Shown here: positions 1 through 5,355 of the stretch, one piece after another
How positions within the stretch are numbered: the first letter of the stretch is position 1
How the letters are laid out: each line of letters opens with the position of its first letter
From: Chloroflexota bacterium
GTDB lineage: Bacteria; Chloroflexota; Dehalococcoidia; SAR202; UBA11138
Reading direction: 5' to 3'
Assembly: GCA_022566975.1 (NCBI GenBank)
Contig: JADFHV010000148.1
Span: 1 to 5,769, forward strand
Length of the DNA stretch: 5,769 nucleotides
Translations under genes and position numbers: made by a program
The notes under the pieces: model-generated
The model's database searches: none
Seen by the model: only the letters and a program-made list of their open reading frames with translations
What the model was told of the DNA's origin: nothing

Positions 1-1274
1 GCCTGGACGAGGTGCAGGCCCAGGCCATCCTCGACATGCAGCTCCGGCGCATCGCCGCCCTCGAACGCGAGCGCCTGGAGACCGAGTACCAGGAGCTCCA
101 GAAGACCATAGCGGGCCTGGAAGAGCTCCTGGCCGACCCAGCCAAGGTTATGGCCGAGGTGAAGACCGAGACTCTTGAGCTCAAGAAGGTGTTCGGCCAG
201 AAGCGTCTGACTGTCGTCACCGACTACGCCTACGATTTCGACCGGAAGGAGCTGGAGGCCCACGAGTCGATCGTGATCACCCTCAGCGAGGGCGGGTACA
301 TCAAGCGGATTCCGGCCAACACCTACAGGAGCCAGCACCGGGGCGGCAAGGGCGTCGTCAGCATGAACACCAAGGACGACGATCCGGTCAGGCACATCCT
401 GGTCGTAGATACCCACGACAAGCTGCTGTTCTTCACCAACACGGGCAGGGTGTTGGCCTTGACTTCTTACGAGCTCCGACCGGATACCTCCCGTAACACC
501 AGGGGCGTGCCCATCGTCAACGTGGTACCCCTGACCGATACCGAACGGGTCAACGCCGTCTTCGAGGTGGCGGACCTGGAACAGGAGGACATCTTCCTGG
601 TGATGGCAACCAGGAAGGGACGCATTGCGCGCCTCCGCCTGAGTGCCATCTCGTCCATTCGCCCTTCCGGCCTCATCATGATGCGCCTCAAGAGCGACGA
701 CGAGCTGGTGGCGGTACGGCTGGCGAAGGAAGAGGAAGACATCATCATGGTGTCCCAGCAGGGGATGTCCATCAGGTTCCCCGTCGCGGAGGTGACCCCC
801 CATCACAGGGGCGCCGGAGGCGTGCGAGGAATGGGACTACGCTCAAAAGACCGGGTCATCTCAATGGACGTGGGCGGCCCTGACTCCAGACTTCTGGTGA
901 TCAGTAGGCTGGGCTACGGGAAGCTAACCCCTCTAAGCAAGTACCGGCGTCAGGGCAGAGGGGGATTCGGCATCAAGACCTTCAACATCACTCGCAAGAC
1001 AGGGAAGGTCGCGGCGGCCCAGGTCGTCGTCGACAGCAAAGAGGTCTATGTCCTGTCGGAGCAGGCGCAGGTACTCCGCACGAACCTGTCGGAGATACGG
1101 AGCATCGGCAGGATTACGCAGGGAGTCACGATCTTCAAGCCTCAGCCGGGCGATGGGGTGTCGTCCATAGCGTGTGTAAGGGACCTCGATGGGGACAACG
1201 CTCCTACCGAGGCGATGAAGGGGCGCACCAACGGCAAGGGAGCCGGACAGATGCCCCTCAAGGGGCTCACCTAG
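1..1274 (+). CDS. gyrA: DNA gyrase subunit A, C-terminal half (5' end outside window)
   Basis: GyrA, with GyrB, forms the cytoplasmic type IIA topoisomerase that introduces negative supercoils using ATP. The open frame enters at base 3 (LDEVQAQAILDMQLRRI, the conserved segment near the coiled-coil gate) and ends at TAG 1272-1274. The N-terminal winged-helix domain and catalytic tyrosine lie upstream, so about half of a usual 800-plus-residue GyrA is visible. The six-bladed beta-pinwheel follows, with the GyrA box QHRGGKG at 333-353 (usual form QRRGGKG). Degenerate blade repeats follow: NTRGVPIVNV, RPSGLIMMRL, HHRGAGGVRGMGL, RRQGRGGFGIKTF and GRITQGVTIFK. The box and complete pinwheel favour GyrA over ParC/GrlA. 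The last 40 or so residues form a Gly/Lys-containing tail unlike the acidic tail of E. coli GyrA. No frameshift or internal stop is seen. Identity is very secure; only the start is missing. Confidence 0.97.
   Translation, partial: LDEVQAQAILDMQLRRIAALERERLETEYQELQKTIAGLEELLADPAKVMAEVKTETLELKKVFGQKRLTVVTDYAYDFDRKELEAHESIVITLSEGGYIKRIPANTYRSQHRGGKGVVSMNTKDDDPVRHILVVDTHDKLLFFTNTGRVLALTSYELRPDTSRNTRGVPIVNVVPLTDTERVNAVFEVADLEQEDIFLVMATRKGRIARLRLSAISSIRPSGLIMMRLKSDDELVAVRLAKEEEDIIMVSQQGMSIRFPVAEVTPHHRGAGGVRGMGLRSKDRVISMDVGGPDSRLLVISRLGYGKLTPLSKYRRQGRGGFGIKTFNITRKTGKVAAAQVVVDSKEVYVLSEQAQVLRTNLSEIRSIGRITQGVTIFKPQPGDGVSSIACVRDLDGDNAPTEAMKGRTNGKGAGQMPLKGLT
333..353 (+). other. gyrA: GyrA box (QHRGGKG) coding segment
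   Basis: These seven codons encode QHRGGKG in the first pinwheel blade. In the family this heptapeptide, usually Q(R/K)RGG(R/K)G, is needed to wrap DNA around the C-terminal domain and so for negative supercoiling. Here the second position is His instead of Arg or Lys; the other positions fit. Confidence 0.85.
1253..1266 (+). other. Short hairpin overlapping the last gyrA codons
   Basis: GCCCC (1253-1257), loop TCAA, GGGGC (1262-1266) is a perfect 5-bp stem a few bases before the gyrA stop. No T-tract follows. It may be chance in GC-rich sequence, or it could slow polymerase or protect the mRNA 3' end. Confidence 0.3.
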
Positions 1275-1308
1275 CCCCACGCTGCGGCTCTCTCTGACTC
1301 TCCCCCGT

Positions 1309-1318
1309 TCCACGTGGA
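1309..1318. repeat. 10-bp perfect palindrome TCCACGTGGA
   Basis: A self-complementary decamer centred on an E-box-like CACGTG, 35 bases after the gyrA stop. The flanks GTTCC (1307-1311) and GGAAC (1321-1325) also pair across it as an alternative stem. It could be a protein-binding site or part of the gyrA 3' UTR structure; no regulator can be named from sequence alone. Confidence 0.3.
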
Positions 1319-1328
1319 GAGGAACCAA

Positions 1329-1350
1329 CGTCCCTTCCGCGTCCCTTCCG
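1329..1350. repeat. Perfect 11-bp tandem duplication in gyrA-MMPL gap
   Basis: CGTCCCTTCCG occurs at 1329-1339 and again immediately at 1340-1350, without mismatch. The second copy supplies most of the 5' arm of the hairpin at 1344-1368. It looks like a slippage-type or unequal-exchange duplication. Confidence 0.8.
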
Positions 1351-1368
1351 CCCGCGTGCGGGGGAAGG
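1344..1368 (+). terminator. Bulged 10-bp hairpin, possible gyrA terminator
   Basis: CCTTCC, a bulged G at 1350, and CCCG (to 1354) pair with CGGGGGAAGG (1359-1368) across a CGTG tetraloop. This gives ten base pairs, mostly G-C. It lies about 70 bases after the gyrA stop, where a terminator is expected. No T-run follows (the next bases are CGAGGCCTG), so it is not a canonical intrinsic terminator. It may be a weak or factor-assisted one, or an mRNA-stabilising structure. Confidence 0.45.
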
Positions 1369-1373
1369 CGAGG

Positions 1374-1419
1374 CCTGTGCTGAACTCACCGAAGTGCCTG
1401 TACTGAGCTCACCGAAGTG
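1374..1419. repeat. 23-bp tandem direct repeat, two copies
   Basis: Copy 1 spans 1374-1396 and copy 2 spans 1397-1419, directly abutting. They match at 21 of 23 positions, differing only at the sixth base (G/A) and the eleventh base (A/G) of the unit. Both start CCTGT and end CTCACCGAAGTG. Periodicity stops after 1419. The unit is non-coding and sits between the gyrA hairpin and the MMPL upstream region. It is too short and too few in copy to be a CRISPR. It resembles dispersed CTGAGC...CGAAG-type intergenic repeats known from many bacterial genomes, but that resemblance is partial and from memory. Confidence 0.75.
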
Positions 1420-1440
1420 ATGGGGGCCGTCCGCTCGCTG

Positions 1441-1446
1441 TTGACA
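1441..1446 (+). promoter_or_regulatory. Consensus -35 hexamer TTGACA without a clear -10
   Basis: A perfect sigma70-type TTGACA lies 32 bases before the MMPL start. At a 17-base spacing the -10 position reads TGAGGG, which is poor, and no TATAAT-like hexamer lies at 16-18 bases. It could be a promoter with a weak -10, an activator-dependent promoter, or coincidence. Confidence 0.25.
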
Positions 1447-1455
1447 CAGCGCCAG

Positions 1456-1470
1456 GCCCTGATTGAGGGC
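1456..1470 (+). promoter_or_regulatory. Hairpin containing the MMPL ribosome-binding site
   Basis: GCCCT (1456-1460), loop GATTG, AGGGC (1466-1470) form a perfect 5-bp stem. A competing 6-bp pairing, AGCGCC (1448-1453) with GGCGCT (1468-1473), surrounds it. The Shine-Dalgarno-like GAGGG at 1465-1469, nine bases before the TTG start, is largely in the 3' arm of either stem. Folding would therefore hide it from the ribosome. That this regulates translation is inference. Confidence 0.35.
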
Positions 1471-1478
1471 GCTACGCC

Positions 1479-3689
1479 TTGACCCTCCACGACCTCGGCC
1501 TGCTAATGGTCAGACGCCGGTGGTGGGTCGTCGCCCTTTGGGCCGCGGTGCTCGTCCCCAGCTTGGTACTGGCCCCGAGGGTGACCTCCGCCCTCAAGTC
1601 GGGCTTTGGCGAGGCGCAGACCGAGTCTCGCGTCGCGCTGAGGCTCATGTCCGACCGCCTTGACATCCCCGAGTCCTCCGTCACCCTCGTCTTCTCCAGC
1701 GACGAGCTGCAGGTCACCGACCCCAGGTACGCCCAGGCCGTAGAGGGGGCCGTGGCCCCGCTCAGGGATATTCCGGAGGTGAGGCGCGTCGTCACGTACT
1801 ACAACACCAACAACCCTGACATGATCTCGGCCGATGGGCGTACGACCTACGGTTTCGTGCTGCTGGACGCCCAGATCGATGCCGCCATCGATATGTTCCC
1901 CGAGATTCGGAAACGGCTGCGGCCCGGGGAGCTGCAGGTGTGGACAACAGGCGGCATCGCAATATTCTCCGACCTCAACGAGGCCAGCGAGCGTGACCTG
2001 CGACGGGCCGAGATCATTGCGCTCCCATTGGTGCTGATAGCCCTGGTGGTCGTATTCGGAAGTGTCGTCGCGGCCGGCCTCCCCCTTGTGATGGGACTGG
2101 TCAGTATCACGACGACTCTCGCGCTGGTCTATCTGCTGGCCCAGACCACTGACATGTCCATTTTCGTCCTCAACATCGCTTCCTTCCTGGGGCTCGGTAT
2201 GGCCGTCGACTACACGCTGCTCATGGTGAGCAGGTTCCGCGAGGAGTTGGCGAGTCGAACTGTGGAGGAGGCGGTGGCGGTGACCTGCTCGACGGCCGGC
2301 AAGGCCATCCTGTTCTCGGCCGCCACTTCGGTGATCGGCCTGTCGGGCCTGTTGCTCTTCGACTTCATGATGCTGCGCTCCCTGGGAATCGGTGGCATGG
2401 CCGTTATTCTGCTCTCGATGCTGCTGGCGCTGAGCCTGGTGCCTGCCCTGCTGGGGACGCTTGGCGCGCGCGTCAACAGCCTGTCGGTCATCCCGCGGCC
2501 GGTGGGAGAAGGCCGCTTCTGGCTCCGGCTCTCCGCATGGGTCATGAGGCACCCTCTGCTGGTCATCGTGCCCGTCGTCACCGGACTCCTGCTGCTGGGT
2601 CTGCCCTTTCTCGATGTCAAGCCGGGCACCCCGTGGGCCTCTATCCTCCCGGGCGACGCCGAAGCCAGGCGAGGCTGGCAGGTGGCCGCCGAAGAGTTCG
2701 GCCCCGGCGAGCTGGCGCCCATCGTCCTGATAGCCACGTCGGAGACGAGTGTGCTGTCGCCGGAAAACGTCGGGGCGGCTTACGACTTCGCGCGTCGGCT
2801 CGAGGAAGACCCCAGGGTGGTCAGGGTAGACAGCATAGTCTCGCTCGACTCCAGTCTGAGCCGCCAAGGATACCAGCGTCTGTACACCTCGCACTCTCCG
2901 GGGCAGCTCGGCGGACCGGAGGTCGCGACCGCCCTGGATGAGCTGGTCAGCGACTCTCGGGACACCAGCATGATGCGCATAGTCAGCACCTCCCATCCCG
3001 TCTCAGACGAGACCAAAGCGCTGGTGGACGAGATCAGACGCGACATGCCCGCCGGCGACCTGGAGACCTTTCTGACCGGTGTGACCCCGGACGTTACCGA
3101 CACGGTGGACAGGATGTACTCCGACTTCCCCAAGGTGATAATCTTCGTCACCATCGCGACCTATTTATGTCTCCTGTGGCTGTTCCGTTCCGTCGTGCTG
3201 CCGTTGAAGGCGGTCCTGATGAACATGATGAGCATCCTGGCCAGCTTCGGAGCCCTGGTTTTCGTCTTCCAGCAGGGCAGGTTCGAGGGCCTCCTCGGGT
3301 TCACTTCCGAGGGCTTCACGGAGGCGTCCGTCCCCATTCTGCTCTTCGCCATCGTCTTCGGGTTGAGCATGGACTACGAGGTCTTTCTCCTGAGCCGAAT
3401 CAAAGAGGAGTACGACGCCACCGGGGACAACACCCACAGTGTGGCTACGGGCATGGAACGCTCGGGGGGAATCATCACAAGCGCGGCCCTGGTCCTCATA
3501 CTAGTGGCCTCGGCCTTCGCCGCCAGTGAGGTACTCATCGTTAAGATGCTGGGGTTCGGCATCGCGCTGGCCATCTTCATCGACTCAACCATTGTCCGCG
3601 CATTACTGGTGCCCGCGCTCATGAGGATAATGAGCGACCTCAACTGGTGGGCACCCACGTTTCTGAGGGAAAAAACGACCGGGCGTTAA
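1479..3689 (+). CDS. MMPL/RND-family membrane transporter (12 TM)
   Basis: A 736-residue inner-membrane transporter of the MmpL type within the RND superfamily. These proteins use the proton gradient to export lipids, hydrophobic compounds or drugs; the substrate here is unknown. One segment (about 14-33, after the basic VRRRWW) precedes an outer loop at about 35-175. Five segments follow between about 177 and 328, then another at 359-379. A second outer loop (381-550) precedes the last five segments (551-718). Both halves carry the expected intramembrane Asp-Tyr pair: GMAVDYTLLMVSRFREEL (D244, Y245) and GLSMDYEVFLLSRIKEEY (D632, Y633). These match the proton-relay pairs known in mycobacterial MmpL3. 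Length and layout are full-size, with no break. The start is probably TTG 1479: an in-frame TGA sits at 1464 and GAGGG lies nine bases upstream. ATG 1506 (residue 10) lacks a ribosome-binding site but cannot be excluded. The neighbouring lipoprotein peptidase may share its transcript. Confidence 0.93.
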   Translation: MTLHDLGLLMVRRRWWVVALWAAVLVPSLVLAPRVTSALKSGFGEAQTESRVALRLMSDRLDIPESSVTLVFSSDELQVTDPRYAQAVEGAVAPLRDIPEVRRVVTYYNTNNPDMISADGRTTYGFVLLDAQIDAAIDMFPEIRKRLRPGELQVWTTGGIAIFSDLNEASERDLRRAEIIALPLVLIALVVVFGSVVAAGLPLVMGLVSITTTLALVYLLAQTTDMSIFVLNIASFLGLGMAVDYTLLMVSRFREELASRTVEEAVAVTCSTAGKAILFSAATSVIGLSGLLLFDFMMLRSLGIGGMAVILLSMLLALSLVPALLGTLGARVNSLSVIPRPVGEGRFWLRLSAWVMRHPLLVIVPVVTGLLLLGLPFLDVKPGTPWASILPGDAEARRGWQVAAEEFGPGELAPIVLIATSETSVLSPENVGAAYDFARRLEEDPRVVRVDSIVSLDSSLSRQGYQRLYTSHSPGQLGGPEVATALDELVSDSRDTSMMRIVSTSHPVSDETKALVDEIRRDMPAGDLETFLTGVTPDVTDTVDRMYSDFPKVIIFVTIATYLCLLWLFRSVVLPLKAVLMNMMSILASFGALVFVFQQGRFEGLLGFTSEGFTEASVPILLFAIVFGLSMDYEVFLLSRIKEEYDATGDNTHSVATGMERSGGIITSAALVLILVASAFAASEVLIVKMLGFGIALAIFIDSTIVRALLVPALMRIMSDLNWWAPTFLREKTTGR

Positions 3690-3731
3690 CCCTTCACGGC
3701 CGGGCACCGCATCAAATGGTCAGGGGTCGAT

Positions 3732-3747
3732 CCGCTATCGGTAGCGG
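3732..3747 (+). terminator. Perfect 6-bp hairpin with TCGG loop between MMPL and M28 genes
   Basis: CCGCTA (3732-3737), loop TCGG, TAGCGG (3742-3747). It lies 42 bases after the MMPL stop and 14 bases before the next ribosome-binding site. No T-tract follows, so it is more likely an mRNA processing or stability element, or a weak attenuator, than a full terminator. The rest of the 83-base gap shows no convincing promoter. Confidence 0.4.
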
Positions 3748-3761
3748 GACGTGCCAGAGAT

Positions 3762-3767
3762 GAGGAG
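3762..3767 (+). promoter_or_regulatory. Ribosome-binding site GAGGAG for the M28 lipoprotein
   Basis: GAGGAG ends five bases before ATG 3773 and eleven before the in-frame ATG 3779. Both are usable spacings, so the exact start is uncertain by two codons. A third ATG at 3788 is too far away. Confidence 0.75.
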
Positions 3768-3772
3768 ATGAG

Positions 3773-5218
3773 ATGGTCATGAAGGTCATGAGGGGTTACG
3801 CCGTTCTGACTGGAGCGTTGCTCGCTCTGGCCTTCCTTGCGACCGCTTGCGGCGGGTCGGCGGCTCCCGAGCCGACGCCCACGGCGACAGCGGTTGCGAC
3901 TGCCACCACCGTCGCGACCCCGGTCCCCGCGCCGCCGACCCTGTCGGACCCAACGGCGACCCCCCAGCTTGCCGCCAGTCCGAGTCCGTCGCCGGCGCCT
4001 GGCACCCCGACGCTGACACCGGCTCCTCAGACGGCGTCTCCAACTGTCGCACCGGCGACCGACCTATCCTCTCGATTGGCCGACGAGGCCATGACCTTCC
4101 TCGGCACGTTTACGCGGGACGTCAGCCCCAGGGCGAGCGCTACCGAGCAGGAGAGAGCGGCCGCCGAGTTCCTTAAGGCGCGGTTCGAGGCCCTCGGGTA
4201 CGAGGCCCAACTTCAGCCCTTCGAAGTCGAGGTCCGGTTGGCGCGGCTGTCACTGACGCAGCAGGGTTCGGAGGAGTCGGAGATGCGCGGGCTTCGGATA
4301 ACCAGGTCGGCCCTGGGTGAGGCCGCAGGCCCTCTGGTGGACGTCGGAGGCGCCTTCGAGGGGGACCTGCCCGCCGGAGGCCTTGAAGGCAAGATAGCCC
4401 TCATCCAGCGCGGGACCATCACCTTCGAGGAGAAGGTCACCCGCGTGGCCGAGGCGGGTGCACTGGCTGCTGTCATCTACAACAACCTCCCGGGATCTTT
4501 CCGTGGGACTCTCAGCGATCAAGGCAGTATCCCCGCGATATCGATCTCCCGCTCGGACGGAGCAGCCCTGCTGCAGCTCATGTCCACCGGTGAGGTCCAG
4601 GCGACCGTCTCGGTCACCGTTGAGATGCAGGAAACGCGTAACGTCATCGCGGAGAAGCCCGGCACGGGGCCGGACGGTGGGGTCGTGATCCTGGGAGGAC
4701 ACTACGACACGGTCCCGGACATCCCGGCAGCCAACGACAACGGTGCAGGGATCGCCGCCATGATGGCCATAGCCGGAGAGGTGTCGGACCAGACCTACCC
4801 GTTCACGCTGCGGTTCATCGCGTTCGGGTCAGAGGAGATCGGACTCCGTGGCAGCCGGTTCTACATCGATTCTCTGGGGCCCGACGAGCTGGAAGACCTG
4901 ATAGCGATGCTCAACTTCGACGCCCTAGGCACGGGGGACGTAGCGGCGGTGCTTGGGGACCCGGACCTCGCGGACCTGGTCCTGAGATACGGGCAAGCCA
5001 ACGGGATAGAGGTCGAGCGGCGCCAGTCCCTCGACGAAGGGACCAGCAGCGACCACGCTCCCTTCCAAGAGGCGGGCGTGCCTTTCCTTTTCTTCCTGGC
5101 GGACGACTTCTCGCGCAGCCACACCCTCGAGGACAGACTTGAGTTCATCCAGCCGGAGCTTCTGGGCAACCACGCGGCACTGGCTATAGGACTCCTCAAC
5201 TCCCTGGCCGACCGTTGA
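3773..5218 (+). CDS. Lipoprotein zinc peptidase, family M28, with PA-like domain
   Basis: A 481-residue secreted exopeptidase, probably an aminopeptidase that removes N-terminal residues with two zinc ions. A lipoprotein signal peptide (K4, R7, hydrophobic 9-22) ends at LATAC, with C26 the likely lipidated residue. The enzyme should thus be anchored at the outer face of a membrane. Residues 27-97 are a low-complexity Pro/Thr/Ala/Ser spacer. A helical M28 start (98-150) is followed by an inserted PA-like domain (about 185-270; GKIALIQRGTITFEEKV, then AGALAAVIYNN). The catalytic part follows. Zinc ligands by family analogy are H310 (GGHYDTV), D322 (ANDNGAG), E355, D383 (NFDALG) and H450 (SHTLED). 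E354 in GSEEIGLRGS is the general base. All are present, so it should be active. The peptide substrate is unknown. The gene lies 83 bases after the MMPL gene and may be co-transcribed. Exact specificity cannot be set. Confidence 0.94.
   Translation: MVMKVMRGYAVLTGALLALAFLATACGGSAAPEPTPTATAVATATTVATPVPAPPTLSDPTATPQLAASPSPSPAPGTPTLTPAPQTASPTVAPATDLSSRLADEAMTFLGTFTRDVSPRASATEQERAAAEFLKARFEALGYEAQLQPFEVEVRLARLSLTQQGSEESEMRGLRITRSALGEAAGPLVDVGGAFEGDLPAGGLEGKIALIQRGTITFEEKVTRVAEAGALAAVIYNNLPGSFRGTLSDQGSIPAISISRSDGAALLQLMSTGEVQATVSVTVEMQETRNVIAEKPGTGPDGGVVILGGHYDTVPDIPAANDNGAGIAAMMAIAGEVSDQTYPFTLRFIAFGSEEIGLRGSRFYIDSLGPDELEDLIAMLNFDALGTGDVAAVLGDPDLADLVLRYGQANGIEVERRQSLDEGTSSDHAPFQEAGVPFLFFLADDFSRSHTLEDRLEFIQPELLGNHAALAIGLLNSLADR
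3851..4063 (+). other. Coding region of low-complexity Pro/Thr/Ala linker
   Basis: Codons for residues 27-97 of the M28 lipoprotein are dominated by Pro, Thr, Ala and Ser, with irregular PTPT, SPSPSP and TATAT runs. This is a flexible, possibly glycosylated, spacer that would hold the catalytic domain away from the membrane. It is a compositional segment within one gene and not a separate domain. Confidence 0.75.
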
Positions 5219-5228
5219 CTACTAAATC

Positions 5229-5244
5229 CGCGCGCCGGCGCGCG
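5229..5244 (+). terminator. 16-base all-GC perfect palindrome after M28 gene
   Basis: CGCGCGCCGGCGCGCG reads identically on both strands and can fold as a 6-bp stem with a CCGG loop, 10 bases after the M28 stop. The position fits a transcript end for the MMPL-M28 unit. The following CAAGGCCCC contains no T-run, so the assignment as a terminator is tentative. It also contains overlapping GCGCGC and GGCGCC-like restriction-type palindromes. Confidence 0.5.
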
Positions 5245-5261
5245 CAAGGCCCCGTAGGCGC

Positions 5262-5290
5262 TTGTCGGGCTTCATCTCTGCCCCTATAAT
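5262..5290 (+). promoter_or_regulatory. sigma70-type promoter for dnaJ
   Basis: The -35 hexamer TTGTCG (5262-5267, four of six consensus bases) is separated by exactly 17 bases from a perfect -10 TATAAT (5285-5290). Transcription should start near 5297, giving a leader of about 60 bases before the dnaJ ATG. It is the clearest promoter in the window. No CIRCE inverted repeat (TTAGCACTC-N9-GAGTGCTAA) overlaps it, so HrcA control is not indicated. Confidence 0.75.
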
Positions 5291-5298
5291 GGAGCCTG

Positions 5299-5352
5299 AT
5301 GCCTGGAACACGATCAAACGCGCCTGCCTCTCTGTCGGGGCGGTCGCCCTAG
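5299..5352 (+). CDS. Possible 17-codon leader ORF before dnaJ
   Basis: An ATG at 5299, five bases... after GGAG (5291-5294; four bases lie between), opens 17 codons (MPGTRSNAPASLSGRSP) that stop at TAG 5350-5352. This is three bases before the dnaJ ATG and in the same frame. If transcribed it could couple translation into dnaJ, which itself has only a weak ribosome-binding site. Against it, the predicted transcription start near 5297 would remove the GGAG, leaving a nearly leaderless ATG. The peptide resembles nothing I recognise. It may be coincidental. Confidence 0.2.
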   Translation: MPGTRSNAPASLSGRSP

Positions 5353-5355
5353 CTT

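Noticed and set aside
1..1274. ParC/GrlA (topoisomerase IV) instead of GyrA
   Set aside because: A near-canonical GyrA box and a full six-repeat pinwheel favour GyrA; ParC proteins usually lack the box or have a degenerate, shorter C-terminal domain.
933..1328. A 131-codon minus-strand frame overlapping the gyrA end and gap
   Set aside because: It lies mostly opposite conserved gyrA pinwheel codons and its product resembles no family.
1374..1419. CRISPR array
   Set aside because: There are only two units, directly abutting with no spacer, and no cas genes are present.
1506..1508. ATG as the MMPL start
   Set aside because: No purine-rich ribosome-binding site precedes it, whereas TTG 1479 has GAGGG at nine bases. 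It remains a possible alternative and was not excluded outright.
1503..2996. A 497-codon open frame on the minus strand opposite the MMPL gene
   Set aside because: It is a mirror of a GC-rich gene. Its translation is full of Gly, Arg, His, Asp and Gln with no domain or membrane pattern, while the plus-strand protein has clear family motifs.
5219..5355. CIRCE heat-shock operator upstream of dnaJ
   Set aside because: No TTAGCACTC/GAGTGCTAA inverted repeat was found in the gap.
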